64,000 nucleotides of DNA from the NCBI GenBank assembly GCA_024500155.1, contig CM044868.1:45606165-45670164 (forward strand), written 5' to 3'. Both the position numbers and the translations under genes were made by a program. Below are positions 1-12,051 of the stretch, in pieces (the first letter of the stretch is position 1; each line of letters begins with the position of its first letter). This stretch comes from Chenopodium formosanum (Eukaryota > Streptophyta > Magnoliopsida > Caryophyllales > Amaranthaceae). The notes beneath the pieces are model-generated. The model made no database searches. It was not told where the DNA came from and worked only from the letters and a program-made list of their open reading frames with translations.

Positions 1-425
1 TGTTAAAACCTTGATTTAATTGCAAAATATTACTTGGTACCCTTGTTAGCCAGCCAAAGTAAGTTTGATTAATAAATTGATAATCTAAGAAACAAGAACG
101 ATGATTACCTAAGATACAACAACGATGAAATTTTTTTCCAATACTACCATTTCAATGGTATTTGACGAAGAGGTGTTCGTATATATAAGTCATAATGTCT
201 TATAATTCCCATAAAGCAAGTCAACGATTGCGGCTAGAGAAACGAGAATAATAATAATAATAATTAAATCCATCGCTTCGAGTACTACATCGGTTCAAGT
301 ACTGAATCGGTTCGATTTAAAAAATCATGTTTTGTTTAATATATTGTCATTTTGTATTCCAATACTATAATATATAATCGTTTTCACATGTTTGACGAAA
401 TTAATAGTTCCCATTCTAAATTTGA

Positions 426-560
426 ATGCCTATCCTTCTGCGTTATACTGGTATTGTGGGTCTTGGTCAAACTTTTGAGGACGCGTTGAGTTTGTTTACT
501 GGAACGGTTGAGTCTGACATTTTATGTAATCCTTGTGAGGTCGCTGCCCCTAAACTCAAT
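426..560 (+). other. Short coding-like fragment, unrecognised
   Basis: About 45 codons with mixed, protein-like composition (residues include GLGQTFEDALSLFTG) lie directly before a long AAT array; the reading frame beyond 564 is only the microsatellite. I do not recognise the protein. It could be the remnant of a host exon or of a transposase, or chance. The rest of 1-999 shows nothing else that I can support. Confidence 0.2.
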
Positions 561-563
561 ATG

Positions 564-754
<191 letters not shown>

Positions 755-999
755 TGATATTATGTTTATAAATATTCATTATGATTATTTTTTTATTGAT
801 GAATATTAGCAATATATGATTTTTATTATCTTGACCATTGAAATTAGAATTGATGCAAGTAGTTACTGTCAAACTTAACACAGAACACGAACCAAGCGTT
901 GACAATTTCAATTTCCAAAATGACAACATATAGGTTCACTTTGACCTGTAAAAAATGCAAATTCTATTCAAATGATCTTTATTATAATTATTAGTATTA

Positions 1000-1319
1000 C
1001 TAGATGAAGTCCGTGCGATGCACGGTTTGTTTGAATTTATTAATATAATATTTTTTACATATATATATTTATGTGCTAAAAATTGTTAAATATTTAGATA
1101 AAATTCCTGATATTAAAAGATAATATTTTATATTTAATTAATTTAAACTGGATAATCTCATTTGCTAATTTTGCTTATGTGTCAGTTAAATTATTTAATT
1201 CTAAAAGAAATTAATAATCTCATATTTAATTGGATACCACTAAAATTTATTATCTTACGTGGCGCGCTGAAAAAGTTAAATCTTACGTGGCTCTCTAAAA
1301 ACTCGAGAAAAAACTCCGC

Positions 1320-1379
<60 letters not shown>

Positions 1380-1400
1380 TATATAGATATATATATTAGA
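1000..1400 (-). mobile_element. Probable short non-autonomous Helitron
   Basis: Read on the minus strand, the segment starts with TC after an A (1400/1401). It ends in CTAG followed by T (1000/999), preceded by a perfect 6-bp stem, ccgtgc/gcacgg, at 1011-1025. A TC start, a 3' hairpin about 8-12 nt before CTRR, and insertion between A and T are the Helitron hallmarks. There is no coding capacity, and the interior is AT-rich with a TA array. The 5' end is weakly defined because it lies in simple sequence. Confidence 0.45.
1321..1377. repeat. (TA)n microsatellite
   Basis: Uninterrupted TA dinucleotides, about 28 units, followed by degenerate tagata units to about 1396. It lies inside the probable Helitron. 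Confidence 0.95.
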
Positions 1401-1549
1401 TTATTATGATTGGTATACATCTTTCTAAGCTCACTGGACAGCCTGATCAGGAAAGAACCCAGGACCTCAGCGGTTAGGGAATAAGTTCCCTTTCTAGCAG
1501 CGGTTATTCCTCCGGCCTCTAGTAAAATAGTTCCCTTTCTAGGATCGAG

Positions 1550-1695
1550 CTTTAATTTGGGCCACATTTAATTAGGACCGAGCTTTATATATAAGACCCA
1601 TCTTTAAATATATATTTGCTTTATATATAAGACCCAGCTTTATATATATATAAGGGCCAGTTTTAATTTGGGCCACATTTTATTAGGACCGAGCT
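1550..1695. repeat. Direct repeat pair, 'gggccacattt...accgagct' unit
   Basis: A unit of about 34 bp occurs at about 1550-1583 and again at about 1662-1695. Variants of tttatatataagaccca lie between the copies. It is non-coding and I assign it to no family. Confidence 0.6.
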
Positions 1696-1804
1696 CCTAT
1701 AAGGGTCATCAATATAAGGCCCAACAGTTATGAGTCCATTCGTTTAAATAAATAAAATATTAAGGGATTATCATTGTTTTAAAATTGTTCTTAAAGTATA
1801 AATA

Positions 1805-2045
1805 TGGAATGTAACAACTATGAACTATATTTATTAGTTGAACAACTTGCTACAAAGTTAACAACTTACTACAGCGTGGCCCAAGTTAATAACTTACTAC
1901 AAAGAAGCCTAAAGTTAACAACTTGCTACAAACTATTTTTATAAGTGAAATTACTTACAACTATGAACTATATTTATAAGTTCAAAAACTTTCTACGTAG
2001 ATGCCCAAAGTTAACAACATGCTACGGAGATGCCCAAGTTTAATT
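1805..2045. repeat. Degenerate tandem repeat around an 'agttaacaactt' core
   Basis: The core agttaacaactt(g/a)ctaca recurs about five times, and actatgaactatattta occurs twice (about 1815 and 1959). Spacing is irregular, suggesting an old minisatellite. From 2046 to 2229 I see only AT-rich sequence without features. Confidence 0.6.
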
Positions 2046-2229
2046 ACTTACAAATTACCACTTTTAGACAATAACCAACCAAGTTGCTAAAATTCCGTCG
2101 AAATCGTTAAAGTTCACGGCATACGAAATGCAAAATCAGCAAATAACCAAGTTCAAAACTCCAACAACACCACATCTCAACAAACTCTAAAAAGACACAT
2201 CATCACAACCCTCCTAAATGAAAATCATA

Positions 2230-3762
2230 TGACGCGGGTTGAGACTAGGTCGTTGAAACTAATCCTCCCACGGTCAAAACTAAATTTGTAAACACTTAAC
2301 CAACCCAAAATACTAATATAGAGGCAAGTCAAGGGTCGAACCCAAGGGAATGGAGGGAAGTTAACTATTGCTAAAGTTAAGCTATCTCGAAATCAAAAAT
2401 GGGAAAGTACGATATCTAGACTCTACTAAACAAACAACGCAAATGCAAAGTAAATCAATATATCAAGCACTAGGGATTAGGATTCACATATACTTGTAAT
2501 GGATGCAAACTAATCGGGATTGGGATTGATTTAGTCAAGTATTGCAAGGGAAAATCAATAATGCAATCAAAAGAGTATGATAAGCTATTCTCATAGAGCT
2601 CTAACTAGCGCCAACTACGAGAGACTCTAGCTAGGAACGTCATAAACAACTCAATTGACAAATGCAAGCCACAAATCAATTGTCCATATCAAAGTGAACT
2701 CACAATGCAATCTAGTGCACCAATCAAAGTTAGCTACTCTTCAATTAATCACACACATGCACAAAATCAATTAATCAATTTAATCACAAGATTAACTTAA
2801 TGAATTTCCCCTAATTAGTATTGAACATTACTCATACATTCTTCACCATCACCCTAGCAAGTAAACTACTTACAATCCATGGAAGAAATCAAAATCAAAA
2901 CTAAGCTAATCAACAAGCTCATCATCAGCATATTAATAAAACTAAATTCACAAGCTAATCAATTAAACTTGAACAATCAATAAACAATTGAAATCAAAAG
3001 CTAAATATTGCATTAAGGTAAGATAAATCCTTCCAAACTTTGGTGAAATCAATAGAATTTTTGCTTAGAATCATCAATCATCAACTTCTCTCTCTACAAA
3101 CTAGAGTTTCTCTATCAAAAAGTTGATCTCAAAATTAACTCTAATTATCTTCTAATTGAATTATCTCTCTAAAAATATAGAAAAAAAGTCTACATATAGT
3201 AAAACTAACAAAGAGAAATTTGTTAGATCGTCCAAAATAGACCCGTATAGGCGCAACCTTCTTCAAAAAGGAGCACGACCGCGCCTGGGAACAGGGCAAC
3301 CCCCCTTCACCACCATTTTGATTCTCCTCATGCGCTCTACTCGATGCTCTTGATAAACACGGAACATGACATACCCAAAATCATCTCGACGGTGGGTTCA
3401 ACACGAGAATTTGTGCCCCCACGGATTGAATGCACGGCCTAAGGTCAAATGGAACTTGCACTTCTCCATGCTTGAGCTTCAAATATAGCACACTTGGCAT
3501 TCTAACCAATTCCAAACTTGGGAAGGGGTCTCGTGAATCTTTGGATAACGACCTTAACCTGAAAAATTAAAGAAAACAAACAAATAAAAGGGATAAAGAC
3601 AAGAAAAACCAAGAAATGCATGAAAATGGAAAATCAACAAAGTAAAGTGCAAACTAAAGAAATAAAGATCAAAACTAAGGAAAAAAGAAAGAAAAGAACT
3701 ATAAAAGCAATCTAAAATCATCCTAAAAGAGAAATAATGAGCGCCATAAATGACACTCATCA
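2230..3762 (-). repeat. Element A 3' LTR
   Basis: On the minus strand it starts TGATGAGTG at 3762 and ends at 2230 in CA. It aligns with the element B LTR (9487-11109) over its whole length, for example at 2236/9494 (ggttgagactaggtcg) and about 3400/10745. It lacks a GC-rich block of roughly 100 bp present in B. Confidence 0.75.
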
Positions 3763-4811
3763 AATTTTTCCCCAAGCTAAACTTTTGCTCGTCTCGAGAA
3801 AAAACCAAGCAAGCAAGAAAAAGGATGAAAGATTTATTAAAAAATGAAAAAGGAAGACATGAGATGAGAATATACACTAACACTCACTGTCGTAGGAATC
3901 ACGGTTGTTTTTAGTTACAACAAGCCCTTTAAACCCCTAGATCGCCCTATAGGATGAGTAAAGGTCTCATAAGGGTTTCCTAAGAGGTTAACCCGTAACA
4001 CTTTGAAATAAAAATGAGGCAAAATCATAAAAGTAAAAGAAATCAAAAGAAAGTAAAATCAAAACCTTTACGAATTGAACTCTTACAAAATGACTACACT
4101 TCAAATGAATAAACAACTTTCTTAAGCAAATAAGGGTATGCACGTTCCAAGATATTCAAGGTTGATTGAAACATAGAATATGCTAAGGGTAGAGAGTTAT
4201 TTATCATAATCCACCTTTATCTTATTTGATCTTACCGCGTTCTCCATATAGTTTCAAATCTCCCTCTAGTGAGCATCTCAATAGCTCCTCGAAGGAGCCA
4301 AAAAAGAACATATTTTAGGCTACTCGACGTCTTGACTTTGCATCCCCTCTCTATAGGCTTTCACTCATAATTCCCTCCCTCGATATGTGACTCAACTTCT
4401 AGGTCGAAAGGTCTTTCCCTATGGTTGTAACGTAACGGCTAAAAGGGTGAGGGTAGGCTTAAAATTTAGAATTTGGCGGTATTCCTAATTAGTGAAGCAA
4501 AAGGTGATCAAACCTTCTCCTCATAACCATGTAGTCGCCAAACAAAAACAAACTAACACCCCCAAGATTATTCAAAGCTGTAACCACAATCATATATACA
4601 AAAAGCGTAAACGCTTCTCCCCTAAGCTTAAAGGAAGCATTGTCCTCAATTCTTGAAAAGGAGAAAAACAATTACATCAAAATATTTTTGAAATTTCTAA
4701 TACTTTAACTTTTTATTACATTTATGCTAAAGCATTTGAATTGCTTTGATTTTTATCATTTTTTAATACTTTCCATTTCTTACATTATTCATTGTCCTTG
4801 CCTATTTTAAC

Positions 4812-5869
4812 TAGGGCTGGCAAAAACTGACCTGACCTGATAACCCGACCCGAACCCGACCTGAAAATAGCGGGTTAGGGTTGAGTTTTTCAACCTGATT
4901 AATTAAATGGGTTGACACGAACCCGACCTGAAATTAAATGGGTTAGGTTCGGGTTGAGAATTTCAACCCGAAAATGACCCGTGTAACCCGAAAAAAAATA
5001 TATTATTGGATCAAAATATATGGTGACAGTAACATTTTTGCGTGAAACTAGTTTATAAGCTACAAACCCAACTAAGTTAGCCCAATATTAACCCTAACTA
5101 TATATAACACTTTCAATCTCATTTCCTCAAATTCTCAAAGATAGCCGCTTCACTCTCACTCTCAGTTTCTCACTTTCTCTCTCTCTCTCCCCTTCATAAA
5201 TCTCTTTGTTGCATACTCCTCTAGTGGCAAGAGTCAAGAGTCAATAGCAAATCTCCTTAAATCCTGAAATGGATCAGCTCCATAGCTTCGAGTTTGACAA
5301 TCCCAAATAAATATCTCGAACTAAAGTGACTACAAATAATCTATTCTTTCTCCCAGTCTTCTTCTAAGTTTTTTTAAGCTATTGATTTTGTAAATTTACT
5401 TGCTTGTAATTTCAACTTAGTTATAATTATTTTTGGTTTTTAATTCGATTATTGTTATTTTAATGCAAATAAATTGTTCAAACTAGTATACAAGTATAAA
5501 TTATTGTTCTATTTAATTTTTTTTTTCTATTTTTCGTTTGTTTGATTCATATTTTCTGGGCTTATGAGCGATTTCATGTGTATGCCATATTAATTTGGTA
5601 CTTAGACTGTGGATTATAGCTTTAAAATATAAAAAAAAGTAGGTTATTCAAGTTATATTCAGGTTAAAGAAAACATATTTAGACAAATAAAAAAAAAATC
5701 AGGTCATAAGGTTATTTTCGGGTTGACCCGAACCCGAAAATATCAGGTTTAGGTTGGGATTTCCAACCCGAAAAGTTAAATGGATCAGGTTAGGGTTGGG
5801 AGGTTTCTGACCTGAAAATAGGTGACCCGAACACAAACCCGACCCGACCTTATTCGATTTTCGGCCCTA
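4812..5869. mobile_element. hAT-like non-autonomous DNA transposon
   Basis: The 1,058-bp segment has terminal inverted repeats tagggctgg/ccggcccta-like (left tagggctggc, right reverse complement tagggccgaa) and subterminal runs of acccgacccgaaccc on both sides. It is flanked by 8-bp target duplications, attttaac (4804-4811) and cttttaac (5870-5877), one mismatch. Element B carries the empty site (cttataac, 11861-11868). The interior has no transposase, but it keeps a TATA-like tatataac near 5101, a CT-rich leader and a 13-codon ORF starting at 5269. That suggests a deletion derivative that retained its promoter end. Confidence 0.8.
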
Positions 5870-7591
5870 CTTTTAACTATTGACGGCTGTTACAACTTTG
5901 CATTTTAACATTGCATTTGAATGTCCTTGCCTTTTTGAATTTAGGACGGCTTTTTCATTTATTCACTTGCCATTATTTACAAGATATACATAACACAAGC
6001 TTGCTAACAAATAGAACCAATATCCAAACTCATATGCCACAAACTTCAAGAACATGATCATTTGCTTCACAAAAACCAAAAATGGAACAAAAAGAAACAA
6101 AAGGCTCAAAGTTCTAAAGATGTGGCTTGAAAAGAAGGGAAAAAGGCTCAGATGATTAGCAAGTAGGAAAATGTGAACCCAATGACTAGAATAAAGAAGA
6201 TTAACCTAAAAAAATAAAAATTACCACCCCGAAATGATACCCTTGTCCTCTCTAGATGGTTTGGTCTCATGTTTGAGAATTATAAGTCAAGATTCAAGAT
6301 TAGGTTTGCAATAGTCAAGGATCCATGTCGCTCATGCAAGTAATTGTAGAAGGCTAGGAAATATGTAAACCTCACATGGATGTAGCAAAAACTCACTAAA
6401 GGTGTCAAATCGACCATAGGAAGCAACTACCAAGCATGCCACAAACAAGTAGAATTGGGTTTCATGATCCCCCTAGTTCTTAGACATGCTACCTTAGCAT
6501 ACGCTATGTTAGAATCAATTAAGCATATTCTCAAACCGTGCATACCACTACCAATTAGGATGATGTTCATTCAAAAGCAAAAGCCCACTGGTATATTGTC
6601 CAATTCATAAGAAAGTCAACAAAAAGAAAAGCCTCAAACATTATTCAAACCAAAATCAAGAAGAAAGATAAATAAGGAAAAAGTAAAGGAAATAAAAGAA
6701 AAATAGGAAAACAAAGATAGAGGAAAAAGTACGAAAATAAAAAATGGAACAAAGATGCAAGTAGAACATGTAATTCCCAATCTTCAAACAAGTGGTCATT
6801 CAACAACAACGTCAATGACCCCAAAGACTTTAAGGTGTTACAAGCATTACATCCTCGAACCGTTCAACTTCTCCTAACCTAATCATAATCTATGCATCCA
6901 TGAAAAGAAAACAAAATAAAAGAAATCAAATAAGAATGATCTCACCGGGCCTCCAAGTAATGCTAATAAAAATAAGGTGAAAAGTATACCGCCCTCATTA
7001 AGCTCCAAGAATCAATAGCATCATCAACAAAGTCAAGTGAAAAAAAGAATAAAAAAATAGAGCTATAAACAAAGAAAACGGTTAGTAACATGAAAACAAA
7101 TTAAAAGAAACAAAACTAAACAAAAAGAAACTACAAAGCAAAAAGCAAATGAAACTACCAGAAAGAAAGTAAGAAAAGTAGAGAAATCTAAAAAAACTAA
7201 ACACTAAACTAGCAACTAATCATCTAAACTATAAGATTTGGATTGAAGGGATTTGGATATTAGGGATTTGGATTTGCGGGAGCAAACAACATGCATCATC
7301 ATCAAAGCAATCAAAACAACAACATCATCAACAAGAGAGAAAGAACAGAGATGAAAAACTCAAAGAAACAACAACCAAACAACATCAAGAGGAGACTAAG
7401 GTATGTAAATATCAATCACAAGGCAAGAAGTAGACAAGGCAATTTCCAACAATAAGATTGTCCACCGAGACAAACCCCCAAGAAAAACAAGTTCCCCAAA
7501 GCTAAATATGAATACATTTCAACATCCCTTCAATACAAGGCAAACAACACATAAATTAAGGGATGGAGGAACAATGCACAAAGAAGGAGAA

Positions 7592-8455
7592 CTAACTACC
7601 ACTCGATCGAGCATTATCATTATCATCCCTCTCGTAGGAAAACCCGGATGGGGGACCATAAGAATCCCATCCCCCGGTGTAATCGGGTGGCCAACCATCG
7701 GGCAAGGCGAGCGGTAATGGATGATCGGGGTGCACATAACTCTCGGTATTGGATCCCGGGGGTCCTTGCCAATAAGGATACCCACTTGATGGAATAGGAC
7801 CAAGTTGAGGTGGAAAGTAAGGATAGTTAACCGCGGGAGAGACTTACCAACGGTTAACACAAGCATCATACATTTGTTGTTGTTGGAGAAACATACCTTC
7901 TTGCATCTCCGAAATGCCTCTCATTTTATTATACATTGCCGCAAGATCTTGATCATACATACCTTCCAAATGAATTTTCATCCCCTTCATTTGCTTACTA
8001 AGAGCATCCATATCGGGGTTAGCAAACTCATAACCTTGTTGATCTTGATGTTGTTGTTACAGTTGTCGTTGTTGACGACGTTGTTGTTGTTGTTGTTCTT
8101 CTTCTTCCTCTTCTTCATCATCATCTTCTTCTTCTTCTTCTTCTTCTTCTTCTTCTTCTTCTTCTTCTTCTTCTTCTTCTTCTTCACCTTCACCCATCTC
8201 TTCATCATCATCATCATAGGGAAGGTGGTGACTTGAGGGAACATGCCATAAATTAGGCACATCCTCATGGTGGATAGAAGTCAAGGAAGGGTTAGGGAGA
8301 TTACACCAATGAATGTTCTCCCTAAGCCAATCGAACACCTCATCATCTTCATTATTTGCCAAAAATTGCACTTGCTTCAATTGTGCAATATCAAGGTCTA
8401 GAGTGCTCGGACTACCCACCGGAGTATAATGATGGGTGTCATAAATGGCATCCAT
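7592..8455 (-). pseudogene. Element A gag-like ORF (C-terminal part), poly-Glu tract
   Basis: One reading frame of 288 codons on the minus strand with two premature stops (TAA at 8056-8058 and about 7844-7846). From N to C it holds an acidic region with a Glu run of about 20 from a GAA microsatellite, a Gln/Arg-rich stretch, a helical Met/Gln-rich segment (SKQMKGMKIHLEGMYDQDLA), and a Pro/Gly/Tyr-rich tail ending near SSGS. Element B keeps the same tail and stop (30918-31003), which supports a real gene end. There is no zinc knuckle. The N-terminal part is lost at 8456, where another LTR begins. I infer gag-like from its place in the element; no domain proves it. Confidence 0.5.
8090..8185. 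repeat. (TTC)n microsatellite inside the gag-like ORF
   Basis: TTC units with a few CTC and ATC interruptions, read as poly-Glu on the minus strand. The plus-strand Phe/Leu frames across it are artefacts. Confidence 0.9.
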
Positions 8456-8456
8456 T

Positions 8457-9486
8457 TGATGAGCATTTAGGTTATTTTCTTCCTCTTTTCATAGCTTTCA
8501 TGCTCAATAAATGCCTAGTTTTATGTATTTGATCTTAGTTTTACCTTTCCTCCCTTATTTTGTAGCTTTTGTGCATTTTGTTAGTTTTCCACTCTTTTCT
8601 CCTTTATTTGATCTATTTTTGTGGTTATAGGTATTGCACGAGGTCCGGGTCTTGATATTGGTGATTTACTAAGGTGGAAGATGCTTTTGGAGCAAGCTCA
8701 TGGCAATTGGAAAGCTAAAGATGCAAGGAAATGGATTCTCCAAGTTCTAGCTCTTGTGCTCTAAAGCCGTGCTCTCATGAAGATGGGGTGTTGAACCCAC
8801 TATCAAGTGCGTTTTGGAACTTCCATTCCAATTGTTCATTATCATCATATTGCGCGTTCACTCAAAGACTTTAGTGAACGCACAAAGTCGCGAGAAGAAC
8901 TGAAGAAACCAAGAGGAGCGCGGGCGCACGGAATAGTGGCGCGGGTGCGCAGAACAGTGGCGCGGCCGCGCCCCTCAGGGTCCCTGTTTTGCTCGCCTTC
9001 ATTTCGAATATCCTATAAATACCTATTTGTAACCTGATTTTTGTAAGGATATTAAGATTGAATTTAGATCATAATTTTAGCTTAGTTGAGAGCTTATCTC
9101 TCTAGTTTTAGGGTTAGTTTAGGAGTAGATTTTAAAGAGAGAAAGTGAGGAATTTCAATGGTGATTGAGAGATTGAAGATTCAATGGTGACAATTGTGTT
9201 GAAGATCTTCTCTATTATCAATGAGCATTCTTAACTCTTTTTCATTTTATTGCTTTGTAAATTAATAATGTTTGTTTGGATTGATTTTAATGTTTGATGC
9301 CAAATTAGTGTAGTTGTTCTTCATATTTTGTTGATTCTTGATTTCCTTAGTTGTTAGTTGATTAGATGATGATGTCAGAGTAGTTGTTTTCTAGGGATTG
9401 GGTGAAACTTGTATGATTGATTGATTGTGCTTAATTTAGTGATTGTGTTGATTAATTGTTGAGATTAAAGTGATTAATGGAAGTTT
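8457..9486 (+). mobile_element. Partial plus-strand LTR, probably Athila/Tat-type
   Basis: It starts TGATGAGC at 8457, has a TATA box (tataaata, 9014-9021) after a GC-rich stretch, then an R/U5-like region with ttgtaagg and ctagggattggg. That order matches the minus-strand LTRs of A and B, but in the opposite orientation. It interrupts element A's ORF at 8456 and is itself interrupted at 9487 by the LTR end of element B. The remainder would lie beyond the window. Short ORFs here (8807-9037) are LTR shadows. Confidence 0.5.
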
Positions 9487-11109
9487 TGATCAAGGGTTGA
9501 GACTAGGTCGTTTGACTAATCTTCCCTCGGCCAAACAAAATTTGTAATCTCTCAACAAACCCTTTAACTAACATAGGAGTAGGTCGAGGGTCGAACCACT
9601 AGGAATGGGAGGTGAATTCTAATACTAAAGCTAAGCTATCTCGAAGTAATGAAGTAAGGTGTGTATATTCTAAAACAATAAAACAATCAAGAAGAAATGA
9701 AATATATCAAACACTAAGATTTAGGATCCACCCAACTTGCAATGGATACAACTAGTTGGGATTGGAATTGACTAAGTCGAGTGCTGCGAGGGAAAATCAA
9801 TTAAACAATCAAGAGAGTATGGTAGGCTAATCTCTTGGAGGTCAAACTAGCGCCAACTATGAGAAACTCTAGCTAGGAAATTCACAAACCAACTTAATCG
9901 ACAAATGCAAGCCACAAATTAATTGTCCGTATCAATGTGAACTTACAATGCAATCTAGTGCAACAATCAAAGTTAGCTACTCTTCAATTAATAAGACACA
10001 TGTACTTAATCAATAAACCAATTTAATCACCACATCAAATCCATCAATTTCCCCCAATTAGCATCAATCCATTACTCATATATGCTTCACCATTCCCCTA
10101 GCAAGAAAACTAATCACAATCAATGGAAATCAGAATCAAAACTAAGCTAAACAACAATTTCATCGTCATTATATTAATCAAACTAATTCAATCACAAATT
10201 CAGTTAAACTTGAACAATCAACAAAACAAGTGAAATCAAAAGCTAAAGATTGCATTAAAGTAAAGGAAATCCTTACAAACTTGCTTCAATTCAATGGAGA
10301 AAATGCTTAGAATCATCAATCTTCAATCATCAATCAAGAACTTCTCTCTCTACAACCTAGAGTTTCTCCCTCTACAAAATGATCTAAAATTTCTATTCTA
10401 ATTCTAAAAGAACTCTCTCTAAAAATAGAAGGAAAAGTCTATATATAGCTAACAAAGAGAAATTAGTTAGATCGTTAAAAATAGACCCGTACAGGCGCGA
10501 CCAACTACAAGGGGGAGCGTGGTCGCGCAAAGCTGGGTACGGAACAGAGACCCAGAGTGGCCAACCCGCGCTCGAGAGAGGCGTGCCCGCGCCACCAGGC
10601 CGCGCGGCCGCGCCATAGTCGTGCGCGCCTGCTCCTGGGAACAGGGTAGCCCCCTTCACCATCATTTTGATGCTCCTTGTGTGCTCCACTCGATGCTCTT
10701 GATAAAAACGGGACATGGAAGACCCAAAACTCCATAATTATGGGTTCAACACAAGAATTTGTGCCCCCACGGCTTAAATGCACGGCCTAAGGTCTAAAGG
10801 AACTTGCACTTCTCCGTGCTTGAGCTTCAAATGGAGAACATTAGGCATCCTAATCAATGCCAAACTTGGAAAGGGGTATCGGGAATCTTTGGATAACGAC
10901 CTTAACTTGAAAAATGAAAGAAAACAAGCAAATAAAGGAGAAAATAACTAAATAAACCAAGAAATGCATAAAAATAGGAATTCAACTAAGAAAGTGCAAA
11001 CTAAAGAAATAAAGAGTAAAACTAAGGAAAAGCTAAAGAAAAGAGCTATGAAATAGCATGAAATCCACCCTAAAGAGAGCCAAATGAGTGCCATAAATGA
11101 CACTCATAA
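9487..11109 (-). repeat. Element B 3' LTR
   Basis: About 1.62 kb, homologous to the element A LTR. The minus-strand start has drifted from TGATGAGTG to ttatgagtg. A GC-rich block at about 10495-10640 is longer than in A and creates spurious ORFs on both strands. A TATA-like tatatata lies at about 10439-10446. Confidence 0.75.
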
Positions 11110-12051
11110 TATTCCCCCAAGCTAAACTTTTGCTTGTCCTCGAGCAAAGCAAAGCAAGAAAGAATAAGGATGAAAGACTTATTCAAAAAGAAAAAGAAAG
11201 ACATGAGACGGGAATATACACTAAGACTCACTAAAGTAGGAATCATGGTTGTTTTTAGCTACAACAAGCTCTTTAAACCCCAAAGTCGCCTATGAGGACG
11301 AGTGAGGTCTCGTAAAGGTTTCCTAAGAGCTTAACCTATAACTCTTCATCAACATACATGAGGCAAACAACAAAAAAGTAAAAGAAAAAGAAAGAAAAGA
11401 AAAATCGAAACCTTTAAGAATTGTACTTTTGGGCTACTCGACGTCTTGACTTTGCATCCCCTTTCTTTAGTCTTTAACTCATAATGCCCTCCCTCGATAT
11501 GTGACTCAACCTCTAGGTCGAAAGGTCTTTCCCAATGGTTGTAACGTAAGGGAAAAAAGGGTGAGGGTAGTCTTAAAATTTTTAAATTCGGCGATATTCA
11601 TAATTAGTGAAGCAAAGGGTGATCAAATCTTCTCATCATAATCAAGCAATCGCTAAACAAAAACAAACTAACTCCCCCAAGCTTATTCAAAGCTATAACC
11701 ACAAGCATATATACAAAAAGCGTAAACGCTTCTCCCCCAAGCTTAAAGGAAGTATTGTCCTCAATGCATGAAAAGGGGAAAAGAATCACATCAAAATATT
11801 TTTGGTTTTTCTCATTTTCACATTTTTTTATTCATGTTTTCAAAAAAATTGTCCTCGCCTCTTATAACTTTAGACGGCTTTTACGACTTTGCATTAATTA
11901 TGTCATTGCCTTTTAAAACTTTAGACGGCTTTTTCAATCATTCATATGCCATTATTCACAACATATACAATTCCTTCATAAAAAAATTCACAATATATAC
12001 AAAAGACAAGCTTGCTTACAAATAGAACCATATCCAACCTTATATACTACA
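9487..12051 (-). mobile_element. Element B, 3' part (LTR plus internal)
   Basis: The LTR at 9487-11109 (minus; ends ...gaccctagtctcaaccc-like) is followed by the internal sequence 11110-12051, collinear with element A 3763-6041. The internal cue gcttgggggaatatt (minus) sits beside the LTR start. B lacks the hAT insertion present in A and about 235 bp corresponding to A 4083-4317. At 12052 it is interrupted by Copia1; it resumes at 29387. Confidence 0.75.

Larger units (their letters stand above)
2230..8456 (-). mobile_element. Element A: gag-only LTR retrotransposon, 5' end missing
   Basis: From 3' to 5' of the element: 3' LTR (2230-3762), a purine-rich tract just inside it (minus agcttgggg), about 3.8 kb of A-rich non-coding sequence including a hAT-like insertion (4812-5869), and a gag-like ORF (7592-8455) cut off at 8456. 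Element B is a relative in the same orientation over most of this length. No protease, RT, RNase H or integrase sequence is visible, so the family looks non-autonomous. The cttggggg tract before a TGATGAG LTR start resembles Athila/Tat-type plant gypsy elements, which is only a suggestion. Compared with B, A keeps about 235 bp (about 4083-4317) that B lacks. Confidence 0.75.

Noticed and set aside
1440..1520. tRNA/SINE-like stretch (minus gaggtcctgggttc)
   Set aside because: It resembles a B box, but no A box, defined ends or tail could be found.
8807..9037. ORF in the plus-strand LTR
   Set aside because: It lies across the LTR promoter and TATA box with GC-rich repeat sequence; no protein features.
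10393..10783. Overlapping ORFs on both strands, Arg/Ala-rich
   Set aside because: They come from a GC-rich block in the element B LTR.
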